The notes beneath the pieces are model-generated. The model ran no database searches and was not told the DNA's origin. It saw nothing but the letters and a program-made list of their open reading frames with translations. DNA of 44,770 nt from Candidatus Gastranaerophilales bacterium (GTDB lineage Bacteria > Cyanobacteriota > Vampirovibrionia > Gastranaerophilales > Gastranaerophilaceae): assembly GCA_910587055.1 (NCBI GenBank), contig CAJUKY010000016.1, positions 1 through 44,770 of the forward strand. The letters run 5' to 3'. Of the stretch, positions 1 to 7,320 are shown in pieces. Position 1 is the first letter of the stretch. Every line of letters starts with the position of its first letter. A program made the translations under genes and the position numbers.

Positions 1-237
1 AGTTCGGATATCAAAAACGGTATATACACTATTTGCACCCTTTATATGATTGAGCAAAATCATCTTTATGATATTATGAGTTTAAATAAAGAACAGGAAA
101 TTTACAAAAAAGCGCTTGAATTTTCAAATAATTATTTGAATGATACCCTGAAAAAAGCGCAAAACAGCATAGAGCAGGTGAAAAATATTTACAATACGGA
201 ATTTTTTATAAAGCTTGCAGATGTGTTTAAAAATTAA
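1..237 (+). CDS. C-terminal fragment, probably trans-isoprenyl diphosphate synthase
   Basis: The reading frame is open from the first base of the window to the TAA at 235-237, so this is the 3' end of a longer gene. The first visible residues (SSDIKNGIYTICTLYMIEQ) resemble the conserved (G)SDL-x-G-x-x-TLPVIYALE segment near the C-terminus of polyprenyl diphosphate synthases. The following helical region, with its regularly spaced Ala and Lys and final LADVFKN, resembles the last two helices of that family. The aspartate-rich catalytic motifs would lie upstream and are not visible, so the assignment is tentative. It ends 9 nt before lepB and probably shares its transcript. Confidence 0.5.
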   Translation, partial: SSDIKNGIYTICTLYMIEQNHLYDIMSLNKEQEIYKKALEFSNNYLNDTLKKAQNSIEQVKNIYNTEFFIKLADVFKN

Positions 238-246
238 GGTATACAA

Positions 247-876
247 ATGAAGATAGATTTTAAAGAAATATTGAAAAAAATCCCGTCAGCGCTTAAAGAA
301 ACGCTCGATACAATTTTATTTGTATTAATTGCCGTAATTGTAATCCGTTTTTTTATAGGCGAATTAAGATGGATACCTTCAGGCTCTATGCACCCTACTT
401 TGATTGAAGGGGACAGGCTTTTTGTTGAAAAGCTTTCAAAACCCGTAAGGGCGCCGCAAAGAGGGGATATCCTTGTATTCTATCCGCCCGATGAACCTTT
501 AAGAAAAGATTTTTTCTCTATAATTTCAAGACTTACGGGGATTTTATGCAAGGATGTTGCATTTATTAAAAGAATAGTAGGAATGCCCGGAGATAAGCTT
601 GAAATCAAAGTTGAAGGTGATGAATACTTTGTTTATATAAATGATGAAAAATTAAATGAGCCTTATATTTTATCAAAAACAGACTGGATGCCCTGCCGTG
701 ATGATATGTATTGCGGGCCTTTTGTGGTGCCCGATGATAATTATTTTATGATGGGTGATAACAGAGGAAACAGTCAGGACAGTCGTTTCTGGGGATTTTT
801 ACCTCAAAATCGTATTATAGGCCGTGCTGTTTTTGTATTTTGGCCGCCTCAAAGAGCACAAAAACTTACAAGGTAA
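247..876 (+). CDS. lepB: Signal peptidase I
   Basis: A 209-residue type I leader peptidase that cleaves Sec signal peptides on the outer face of the cytoplasmic membrane. A single membrane segment (about residues 20-37) is followed by the box containing catalytic Ser47 in PSGSMHPT. The general-base Lys108 lies in FIKRIVGMPGD, and the GDNRGNSQDSR box follows in the C-terminal half. All family boxes are present and in order, and the length is normal for a one-TM bacterial enzyme. It lies 9 nt after the preceding partial gene. Likely clients in this window are the secreted proteins at 9.4-10.5, 22.9-23.4 and 23.6-24.2 kb, but not the prepilin-like proteins, which need a prepilin peptidase instead. 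Confidence 0.96.
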   Translation: MKIDFKEILKKIPSALKETLDTILFVLIAVIVIRFFIGELRWIPSGSMHPTLIEGDRLFVEKLSKPVRAPQRGDILVFYPPDEPLRKDFFSIISRLTGILCKDVAFIKRIVGMPGDKLEIKVEGDEYFVYINDEKLNEPYILSKTDWMPCRDDMYCGPFVVPDDNYFMMGDNRGNSQDSRFWGFLPQNRIIGRAVFVFWPPQRAQKLTR

Positions 877-881
877 CAGGT

Positions 882-1019
882 TTATTTTTGTGTATCCCGA
901 TAACTTTTATTACTTTCTGCGATTTTATTTAAAGTTATGGTTAAATATACAGCTATAATTATCATGCTAATTGTACAAATTATAAAATTTAAATCTGAAT
1001 TACTTAAGTTTAAGTTCAT
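882..1019 (-). CDS. Very small single-TM protein
   Basis: A 45-codon ORF whose ATG (1019-1017) overlaps the TGA of the upstream small membrane protein gene in an ATGA arrangement, suggesting translational coupling. Reading: a short polar start (MNLNLSNSD), one hydrophobic helix (residues about 11-30, FIICTISMIIIAVYLTI), and a charged tail ending in RDTQK. I recognise no family. Support comes from the stop-start overlap and the clean TM profile. It would be the last gene of a three-gene reverse-strand unit with the XRE regulator and the two-TM protein. Confidence 0.5.
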   Translation of the reverse strand: MNLNLSNSDLNFIICTISMIIIAVYLTITLNKIAESNKSYRDTQK

Positions 1020-1255
1020 TTCATCCTCATTAATATGTCTTTAATTTCATCATTGGTATTAAAAAAGTTGCTTATAAATACCATATCCAAATAAATACCC
1101 ATAGCGCAAAAAGTTATTAGCTTCCAAGCCATGATATCTGCGAAAAACAAACCTGCAATGCCGCTTGATATCAATAGCACGGCAGAGAAATAATGTCCCC
1201 TTAAAGCCACTAATTCTTTGATTTTTAAATCTTCCTTATTCTCTATAAAACCCAT
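1016..1255 (-). CDS. Small two-TM membrane protein
   Basis: A 79-residue protein with a polar N-terminus (MGFIENKEDLKIKELVALRG), two hydrophobic helices (about residues 22-42 and 45-64), and a short charged C-terminus (NDEIKDILMRMK). No family is recognised. It lies 42 nt downstream of the XRE regulator gene on the same strand and overlaps the next ORF by ATGA. Pairs of a tiny XRE regulator and a small membrane protein recur in bacteria and archaea, and the membrane partner may modulate the regulator. That role is only inferred here from gene order. Confidence 0.7.
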   Translation of the reverse strand: MGFIENKEDLKIKELVALRGHYFSAVLLISSGIAGLFFADIMAWKLITFCAMGIYLDMVFISNFFNTNDEIKDILMRMK

Positions 1256-1297
1256 TGTATCTTTATTTTAAGGAAAGTTCAACATCGGCATTTCAGC

Positions 1298-1516
1298 TTA
1301 AATATCCGAAATTAATTCCTCAATGGTTTTATTTACAGCTTTTGATAATTTTAGGGCATTTGTTAAAGACGGGTTATATTTGCCGTTTTCAATATTACTC
1401 AAGTATGTTTTACTTAAGCCTGTAATTTCTGCGATATCATCCTGTGTAAGCTTTAATTTCATACGAGAAATTTTAAAATTAAATCCAAATTTTTGTATGA
1501 GTTCATTTTCTTCCAT
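1298..1516 (-). CDS. XRE-family HTH regulator
   Basis: A 72-residue Cro/CI-type DNA-binding protein, essentially one helix-turn-helix domain. The core at about residues 16-60 has the usual order: ISRMKLKLTQDDIAEITGL, then SKTYLSNIENGKYNPS (recognition helix), then LTNALKLSKAVNKTIEEL. There is no ligand-binding or multimerisation domain. It is divergent from the gene starting at 1602, with a shared 85-nt intergenic region, and heads an operon with two small membrane proteins. A TATAAA hexamer (1530-1525) lies 8 nt before the ATG and no Shine-Dalgarno is visible, so its mRNA may be nearly leaderless. Confidence 0.88.
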   Translation of the reverse strand: MEENELIQKFGFNFKISRMKLKLTQDDIAEITGLSKTYLSNIENGKYNPSLTNALKLSKAVNKTIEELISDI

Positions 1517-1533
1517 ATTGATATTTTATATTC

Positions 1534-1562
1534 TTGACAACAATAAGTTAATATCGTATTAT
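1534..1562 (+). promoter_or_regulatory. Sigma-70-type promoter
   Basis: TTGACA at 1534-1539, a 17-nt spacer and TATTAT at 1557-1562, close to consensus. It would start transcription near 1569 and serve the gene at 1602. It overlaps the upstream region of the divergent XRE gene, so that regulator could act here. Confidence 0.7.
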
Positions 1563-1601
1563 TAATTTTATTAAAGTATTCTGTAATAAATGAGGTATTT
1601 T

Positions 1602-1832
1602 ATGAAATCTGTCGCTGAAATTATAGATGAAGTTAGCATGTCAATTTATGAAATAAAAAGTTTAATGCAATGCACCCGTATTATTTTAGAGGATGATATA
1701 TCCAATAATGAAAATTCTCCCCACCTTTTACCTCTTATAAAACTCACTGAAGACAGATTTAAAAAATTGCAGGAAGAATATAGTATTCTTGAAGAAAATG
1801 TCTATAAAAATTTTTTATTAAGAGAGCAATAA
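1602..1832 (+). CDS. Small hypothetical protein
   Basis: A 76-residue soluble protein, mostly helical, with charged heptad-like stretches (LTEDRFKKLQEEYSILEENVYKN) suggesting a short coiled coil. No family is recognised. An in-frame ATG exists at 1590, but the GAGG at 1592-1595 is correctly spaced only for the ATG at 1602. It is driven by a near-consensus promoter and is divergent from the XRE regulator, which may control it. Confidence 0.6.
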   Translation: MKSVAEIIDEVSMSIYEIKSLMQCTRIILEDDISNNENSPHLLPLIKLTEDRFKKLQEEYSILEENVYKNFLLREQ

Positions 1833-1848
1833 TATACTGTTACAAAAT

Positions 1849-1878
1849 TTGACATACTTTCGCTGTTTGTTGTGTAAT
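1849..1878 (+). promoter_or_regulatory. Promoter of the smc operon
   Basis: TTGACA at 1849-1854, an 18-nt spacer and TGTAAT at 1873-1878, preceded by TG. The predicted start near 1885 leaves a leader of about 38 nt before the smc ATG. Confidence 0.6.
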
Positions 1879-1922
1879 ATTAATAACTGGGCTTATCACA
1901 ATTTAATGGTATTGAGTATTAA

Positions 1923-4900
1923 ATGCACATAAAACGATTAGAAATCGATAATTTTAAATCTTTCGCAAACAAGACCGAAATACCGTTTTTTTCGGGTTTT
2001 ACTGCGATTGCAGGTATAAACGGCTCAGGAAAAAGCAATATTATCGACAGCATCCTCTTTACTTTAGGGTTATCCAGCTCCCGCGCTTTAAGGTCTGAAG
2101 GCGGCGTTGCCGATTTAATCACAACACACAACAACAGAAATGAAGCAAGTGTAAAAGTCGTATTTGATTTAGATGATGATATAGGAACGGAACTTTCCTT
2201 TGCAAGAAAAATAAGAAAAACCCCCTCAGGATACGCAAGCACGTATTCTATGAATGATAAGACCGTAACTTTGACCCAGATACATTCAGAGCTTGAAAAA
2301 TACTCAATCACCCCCAACAGCTACAATGTTATTATGCAGGGGGATGTTTTAAGCCTTGTTAAATGTTCCTCATTAGAAAAAAGAAAATTCATAGATGAAG
2401 TTGCAGGCACCGCTGATTTTGACAGAAAAATAGAAACCGCGACAGGCGAACTTGAAATTGTTGAAAACAGGGTAAAAGATTCTATGCTGGTAATGGCAGG
2501 GCTCGATGAAACCCTTGAAAAATTAAAAGAAGAAAGGGAGGTTGCTCTTAAATATCAGGAAATTAAAGCTCAAAAAACAGAGCTTGAAGGGCAGATTACA
2601 ACAGTTAAATATTTTGATTTCAAAAAAATTCTTGAAATGGCGCATGAAAATATTCTAAGATGCCAGAAAGAAAAGAAAAAACAGGAAATTGAAATAGAAA
2701 ACAAACAGGTTGAAATTGAAAAAAAGAAAACGGAATACGATGAAATATGCGCTAAAGTGCGTGCACAGGGTGAAGATAAGCAGCTTGAAGTAAAAAAGCT
2801 TGTTGAAGAAAAGAAAAGTGAAATTCAAAGGAAAAAAGATTCAATCCTTTATACGGAAAAGCAGATAGTTTCAAATAACAAAACCGTTCTTGCTGCACAA
2901 AATGCCATTAAAGGGCACAATGAAGATATTGAGCAGGGTAAATTAAGCATTGAAAATAAAGAAAAAGCAAAGCTTGAACTTGATAAAACCCTTGAAATGA
3001 AGCAGGCCGAGAGAAACCAAATTTTAACCGACATGACCGGTGCAAATGAAGCTGCAAACAGCTACATTGAAAAGAGAAATTCGTTAAGAAAAGAGCTTGA
3101 TGTTCTCCGGGATGAAGAAAATAACTTGATTAAAGATGAAAAATACCCGAACGAAGCAAAACTGAAAAACCTTAAAGATGAGCTTGATTCAACAAATAAG
3201 GCGATTGAAGAGCTTGAGAAAAGAAATAAAAATTTTGATGAAAATTCCGATAAATTATCTTCTCAGGTTGAACTTTTAACCAGAGAGCTTGACGATATTA
3301 AAATGGCGCATAAAGCGGTGCTTTCCGATATTGATAAAACAAGAACCCAATTACAGGATGATGCTTATTCCATCCAGCTTGCAAATAAAAAAATAGCCCA
3401 GCTTGAAGCAAATAAACAGGCATATAAAACCTACGGCCTCGGTGAAGGGGTGGAAACCATTATGCAGGCAAAAATTGAAGGGGTTCATGCTCCTTTAAGC
3501 CAGCTTGCGGATGTGGACAGTGAATATGCAACAGCTATAAATGAGGCTCTCGGCGGACGCGGAAGGTTTATAATCGTTGAAGATGAAAACGTTGCAACAC
3601 GTGCACTTGATATGCTGAAAGCTCAAGGCAGGGGCAGAGCCACCTGTCTGCCTTTGAATAAATTAAAGCCCGTGCCGAATAATCTTCCTTTGCCCAAACT
3701 GGACGGGGTTATAGATTTTGCAATTAACCTTCTTGATTTTGATGATAAGTATATTAAAGCGTTTTTCTTTGCCCTGTCTGATACCCTTGTTGTTGATAAT
3801 ATGCGCACGGCTAAAAAATTGATGGGCAAATACAGGATTATCACGCTTGACGGGGAAATTTTCGAAAAATCCGGCGCAATCACGGGCGGTGAAAAGAAGA
3901 AAAATTCTCCCGCCTTCGGCAAAGCGGATGACAGAGAATTAAATAACTACAAAGAGCGCTATAAGGAGCTGCAGGAAACTTATCAATCCAGAAATGAAAA
4001 ATTAAAAGGTCTTGAATTAAAATCAGAAGAATTAAGAGCAAATCACAATAACGCGCTTAATTCGCTTCAGGCTGCAAAATATGAATACTCTCAAATTTTA
4101 AAGGCTCATAAAGATTTTGAAACCGTCATTGAAGAAAAATTGAAAAGGGTAAATGAATTAACCCCTGAAATCAAAAAAACCGAAACCCTGCTTGATAAAA
4201 TCGAGCAAAAACATATTGAAATTTCAGAGAATATAACCAACATTCAAACAGAAGTTGCCGAAGTTGAAAAATTTATTGATGAGGGTGAATTAAAGAAACT
4301 TCAGGAGATGACGCAGGGTATTGAAAATGAGATTAAAGAAATTGAAAAGAAGATTTTAAATATCGAAAATGAAATTTCAAAAGAAAATTATACAATCAAT
4401 TTTGCACAGCAGATGATAGAGCTCAAAGAGGGTGATATTAAGAAAATGACCTCCGATAATATCATGCTTAATGAAGAAAAAGGCAAGATGGAGCTTGAAA
4501 TAGCGGAAATTCAAAAAGTGCTTGTTGAGCTTGAAAAAGAGGTAATAGAACTTGGCAAAAATCTTGTTGAATTGCAAAATATCAGGCAGAAAATTCAAGA
4601 TGAAATGATTGAGGCTGAGAAAGCTAAAAATATTTTAGAAAACGAAATAGAGCGTATTCAAGAAGCCATTGAAGGCGCTAAAGCAAGGCGCAGTGAATAT
4701 GAACCTCAGTTCGAAGCTGTTGTTGAAGAATTGAAAGAAAAAGGCATCAAAGCGGATGATTTAACCCCGACGGAGATTTCAATTGATGAAATAACCTTAA
4801 AAATCCAGAAGCTTCAAAAGAAAATGGATGATTTGGGCCTTGTTAATATGAGGGCAATTGAAGATTACGACGTTGTTTTAAATAGGCAAAAGGAGTTAAA

Positions 4901-5420
4901 CGCCAGAATTGAAACTCTTGAAAATGAAAAAAATGAAATTAAAAGCAGGATGATGGGGTATGAAAATCTTAAAAAAGAAACGTTCCTGAATACCTTTAAT
5001 TCCGTAAATAAGCACTTTAAGGCAATTTTTACGGAACTTACCGACGGATACGGGGAGCTTATACTTGAAAATCCTGAAAATCCTTTCCTTGGCGGCTTAA
5101 CCGTTGAAGGAAATCAGAAAAACAAAGAAAAACAAAAACTTGCAGGCATGAGTGGCGGAGAAAAAACCCTTATGGCGCTGTCGCTTGTGTTTGCGGTACA
5201 AAGACATATGCCCGCACCTTTCTATGCGCTGGATGAGGTGGATGCGGCACTTGACGGCTTTAATGTGGAACGTATTGCAAAAATGATAGACGGCCAATCG
5301 GAACACACGCAGTTTATTGTAATAAGCCAGAGGTCGCAGATGAATGACACAGCGCAAAGAGTAATCGGAGTTACCCAGAACAGAGGCCGAACGATGGTTT
5401 CAGGGATGACAAACAAATAA
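1923..5420 (+). CDS. smc: Chromosome condensation ATPase SMC
   Basis: An 1165-residue SMC protein, the ATPase arm of bacterial condensin that extrudes DNA loops and organises the chromosome. The N-terminal ATPase half has Walker A GINGSGKS at 31-38. A long coiled coil follows to about residue 500. The hinge spans about 500-650 (YGLGEGVETI, ALGGRGRFIIVEDENVA, ITGG). A returning coiled coil then leads to the C-terminal ATPase half, with the ABC signature LAGMSGGEK near residue 1073 and Walker B FYALDEVDAALDG near 1100. Length is typical. It is followed after 13 nt by scpA and then scpB, so all three condensin subunits come from one operon. Confidence 0.97.
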   Translation: MHIKRLEIDNFKSFANKTEIPFFSGFTAIAGINGSGKSNIIDSILFTLGLSSSRALRSEGGVADLITTHNNRNEASVKVVFDLDDDIGTELSFARKIRKTPSGYASTYSMNDKTVTLTQIHSELEKYSITPNSYNVIMQGDVLSLVKCSSLEKRKFIDEVAGTADFDRKIETATGELEIVENRVKDSMLVMAGLDETLEKLKEEREVALKYQEIKAQKTELEGQITTVKYFDFKKILEMAHENILRCQKEKKKQEIEIENKQVEIEKKKTEYDEICAKVRAQGEDKQLEVKKLVEEKKSEIQRKKDSILYTEKQIVSNNKTVLAAQNAIKGHNEDIEQGKLSIENKEKAKLELDKTLEMKQAERNQILTDMTGANEAANSYIEKRNSLRKELDVLRDEENNLIKDEKYPNEAKLKNLKDELDSTNKAIEELEKRNKNFDENSDKLSSQVELLTRELDDIKMAHKAVLSDIDKTRTQLQDDAYSIQLANKKIAQLEANKQAYKTYGLGEGVETIMQAKIEGVHAPLSQLADVDSEYATAINEALGGRGRFIIVEDENVATRALDMLKAQGRGRATCLPLNKLKPVPNNLPLPKLDGVIDFAINLLDFDDKYIKAFFFALSDTLVVDNMRTAKKLMGKYRIITLDGEIFEKSGAITGGEKKKNSPAFGKADDRELNNYKERYKELQETYQSRNEKLKGLELKSEELRANHNNALNSLQAAKYEYSQILKAHKDFETVIEEKLKRVNELTPEIKKTETLLDKIEQKHIEISENITNIQTEVAEVEKFIDEGELKKLQEMTQGIENEIKEIEKKILNIENEISKENYTINFAQQMIELKEGDIKKMTSDNIMLNEEKGKMELEIAEIQKVLVELEKEVIELGKNLVELQNIRQKIQDEMIEAEKAKNILENEIERIQEAIEGAKARRSEYEPQFEAVVEELKEKGIKADDLTPTEISIDEITLKIQKLQKKMDDLGLVNMRAIEDYDVVLNRQKELNARIETLENEKNEIKSRMMGYENLKKETFLNTFNSVNKHFKAIFTELTDGYGELILENPENPFLGGLTVEGNQKNKEKQKLAGMSGGEKTLMALSLVFAVQRHMPAPFYALDEVDAALDGFNVERIAKMIDGQSEHTQFIVISQRSQMNDTAQRVIGVTQNRGRTMVSGMTNK

Positions 5421-5433
5421 GAGAAAGAGGAAA

Positions 5434-6405
5434 ATGAATAATTCCGTAAAATTTTATAATAATGGGAATAAAAATGAATTCAATCAAAAAATAGGGATTG
5501 AATCAAATTATGAATATGAAATGGTGGAATCTGTTTCAAATGCGGCAAGCAACCCTTTTGATGCAATTGAAATCATTGTGGATATGGCAAAAACAGGCAA
5601 AATCGACCCCTGGAATATCGATGTTGTAAAAGTGTATGATGAGTATATGAAAAAATTAAAAGAATTTAATCAGAATGAAAACTTAAAGCTTATCGGGAGA
5701 ACTTTTGTACCGACAGCAGCGCTTGTAAATTTAAAATCCAAAGTGCTTGCGGGGATAAGTCTTAAAGATTTTGAACCGGATCCTGAATTTGATGAATTCG
5801 ATGATTATGATGATTTAGGCGGATACGAGGGCGAGCAGCTTCAATTACCTTCATCAAACGTTATTTCTTTTGATGAAGTATTACAAAGAAGAACAAGCAC
5901 AAAATTAAACAGGAGCAGGGGTGTTACCTTAAAAGATTTAATCCGTCATCTTGAATTTTACGAACAATTGGAAAAGAAAAGAGAATTAAAAAATGCCCTT
6001 GATAATCATAAAGCAAAAATAAACCGTAAATATTCAAAAATGACGACAAGCGATATCCTTGATATGACTCAGGATGAATATATTGAAGGCCTTGTTAATA
6101 AAATGGAACAGAATCTCTATAAAATTCTTGAAAATGTAGAGATGATTGAAATAACCGAATTAACACTTCTGGGGTTTTCTAAAACTGCGGCATATATTGC
6201 GATTTTATACCTTGTTTCATACGGGAAATTTGAAATTTATCAAAAAGAATTTTACGGTGAATTGTTTGTAAAACTTCCCTCAAAAAATTCCACAGAAAAA
6301 CTTAATATGCAAACCTCTGTACCTCAAAGTGTTAAAACTTTAAATAAAAAACTTGAACAAAATAAAGCAATGTTAGCGGATGAGGAACTCGAAGATGCCT
6401 GCTGA
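5434..6405 (+). CDS. scpA: Condensin kleisin subunit ScpA
   Basis: A 323-residue kleisin that bridges the SMC ATPase heads and binds ScpB. The N-terminal block NPFDAIEIIVDMAKTGKIDP, then PWNIDVVKVYDEYM, is the diagnostic ScpA start. A conserved region with TAALVNLKSKVLAG follows. The middle is acidic and low in complexity (DPEFDEFDDYDD). The C-terminal winged-helix region (ITELTLLGFSKTAAYIAILYLVSYGKFEIYQ) binds the SMC head. The first 30 or so residues are an Asn/Lys-rich extension. A GAAAGAGG ribosome-binding site is at 5423-5430. Its end overlaps scpB. Confidence 0.93.
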   Translation: MNNSVKFYNNGNKNEFNQKIGIESNYEYEMVESVSNAASNPFDAIEIIVDMAKTGKIDPWNIDVVKVYDEYMKKLKEFNQNENLKLIGRTFVPTAALVNLKSKVLAGISLKDFEPDPEFDEFDDYDDLGGYEGEQLQLPSSNVISFDEVLQRRTSTKLNRSRGVTLKDLIRHLEFYEQLEKKRELKNALDNHKAKINRKYSKMTTSDILDMTQDEYIEGLVNKMEQNLYKILENVEMIEITELTLLGFSKTAAYIAILYLVSYGKFEIYQKEFYGELFVKLPSKNSTEKLNMQTSVPQSVKTLNKKLEQNKAMLADEELEDAC

Positions 6406-6955
6406 TAAAGAAAATATGCTTAATGAAAATATACCCCCGGAAGAAGAAACAAATAATCTTAAAGCTAAGGTTGAAGCGGTTTTATTTATAACGGCGCGTG
6501 CCATGCAGCCTGTTGAAATTTCCGAACTGCTCGGCATTCCTGAAGAAGAGGTTGAAAATGCACTTCTTGATTTAATGTTTGATTATTCTTCCCGCGACGG
6601 CGCTCTTGAAATAGATGACGAGGATGGTTATATTATTCAGGTTAAAGCGGAACACCTTGATATAGTAGAAAAGCTTTGCCCCGTTGATATTAAGCCTGCT
6701 GTTGCAAAAACTCTTTTAATTATTGCTCTGAAAGAACCTATAAGACAATCATATCTTAAAGAATTAAGGTCGAATGCATATGAACATGTGACAGAACTCC
6801 TTGAAAAAGGCTTTATATCAAGAACAAAGGATAAAAACGGACGTTCATATAATCTTAAAACCACTCCTAAATTTGCCGAATATTTTAAATTAAAAGGGGA
6901 TGCCAAAACCCTCGCAAAACTTCTAGATACCACAAAAGATATAAAAAATCTGTAA
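6395..6955 (+). CDS. scpB: Condensin accessory subunit ScpB
   Basis: A 186-residue ScpB of the winged-helix type that dimerises and binds ScpA. The conserved N-terminal winged helix is visible as LKAKVEAVLFITARAMQPVEISELLGI. The second winged helix contains KTLLIIALKEPIRQSYLKELR and the C-terminal LLEKGFISRTKDKNGRSYNLKTTPKFAEYF. I place the start at 6395, since the GAGGAA at 6382-6387 is 7 nt before that ATG; an upstream in-frame ATG at 6380 lacks such a site. The gene overlaps scpA by 11 nt, indicating translational coupling. Confidence 0.92.
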   Translation: MPADKENMLNENIPPEEETNNLKAKVEAVLFITARAMQPVEISELLGIPEEEVENALLDLMFDYSSRDGALEIDDEDGYIIQVKAEHLDIVEKLCPVDIKPAVAKTLLIIALKEPIRQSYLKELRSNAYEHVTELLEKGFISRTKDKNGRSYNLKTTPKFAEYFKLKGDAKTLAKLLDTTKDIKNL

Positions 6956-6967
6956 AGTGCATAATGA

Positions 6968-6986
6968 AAAAAGCATCTTGCTTTTT
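6968..6986 (+). terminator. Weak hairpin after scpB
   Basis: AAAAAGCA (6968-6975), loop TCT, TGCTTTTT (6979-6986). The T-rich 3' arm sits 13 nt beyond the scpB stop and could act as a weak terminator. It overlaps the -35 element of the ferredoxin promoter. GC content is low, so efficiency is doubtful. Confidence 0.35.
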
Positions 6987-7007
6987 CAAGTTCTTTTCTA
7001 GTATAAT
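6978..7007 (+). promoter_or_regulatory. Promoter of the ferredoxin gene
   Basis: TTGCTT at 6978-6983, an 18-nt spacer and consensus TATAAT at 7002-7007. The start near 7014 gives a leader of about 45 nt that contains AAGGAG at 7044-7049 before the ATG at 7059. Confidence 0.65.
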
Positions 7008-7058
7008 TTCAATTAAAGACAAAATGTTTTTACTAAATAAATTAAGGAGTTATTTCAA

Positions 7059-7238
7059 ATGAAAGTTAGAATCGAAGAAGGTTGTATAGCTTGCGGCGCT
7101 TGCGAATCTTTTTGCGCTGATGTATTTAAAGTAGAAGACGTTGCAACTGTTGTTGAAGCAAATATTGCCGGCAACGAAGACTGTGTTAAAGAAGCAGCTG
7201 AATCTTGCCCTGTTTCTGTTATTCAAGTTGAAGAATAA
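7059..7238 (+). CDS. Single-cluster [4Fe-4S] ferredoxin
   Basis: A 59-residue soluble electron carrier. Cluster ligands are Cys9, Cys12 and Cys15 (CIACGAC) with Cys50 followed by Pro. There is only one cluster motif. Two extra cysteines, Cys19 and Cys42, sit where the Desulfovibrio gigas ferredoxin has a disulfide, so they may form one here. The protein is acidic and carries its own promoter, an AAGGAG ribosome-binding site and a strong terminator, so it is monocistronic and probably well expressed. Plausible partners are anaerobic oxidoreductases elsewhere in the genome, and possibly the rubrerythrin and activase in this window. Confidence 0.92.
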   Translation: MKVRIEEGCIACGACESFCADVFKVEDVATVVEANIAGNEDCVKEAAESCPVSVIQVEE

Positions 7239-7260
7239 TTAAAACAATTCACAAGATATT

Positions 7261-7292
7261 AAAGCACCTCTTATTTAAAAGAGGTGCTTTTT
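7261..7292 (+). terminator. Intrinsic terminator, probably bidirectional
   Basis: A perfect 12-bp stem, AAAGCACCTCTT (7261-7272) with AAGAGGTGCTTT (7279-7290), and a 6-nt loop. It lies between convergent genes, with U-rich ends on both strands, so it can terminate both the ferredoxin gene and the reverse-strand gene ending at 7321. Confidence 0.9.
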
Positions 7293-7320
7293 ATATTTAT
7301 TTTCCCTTGCCTTATATATT

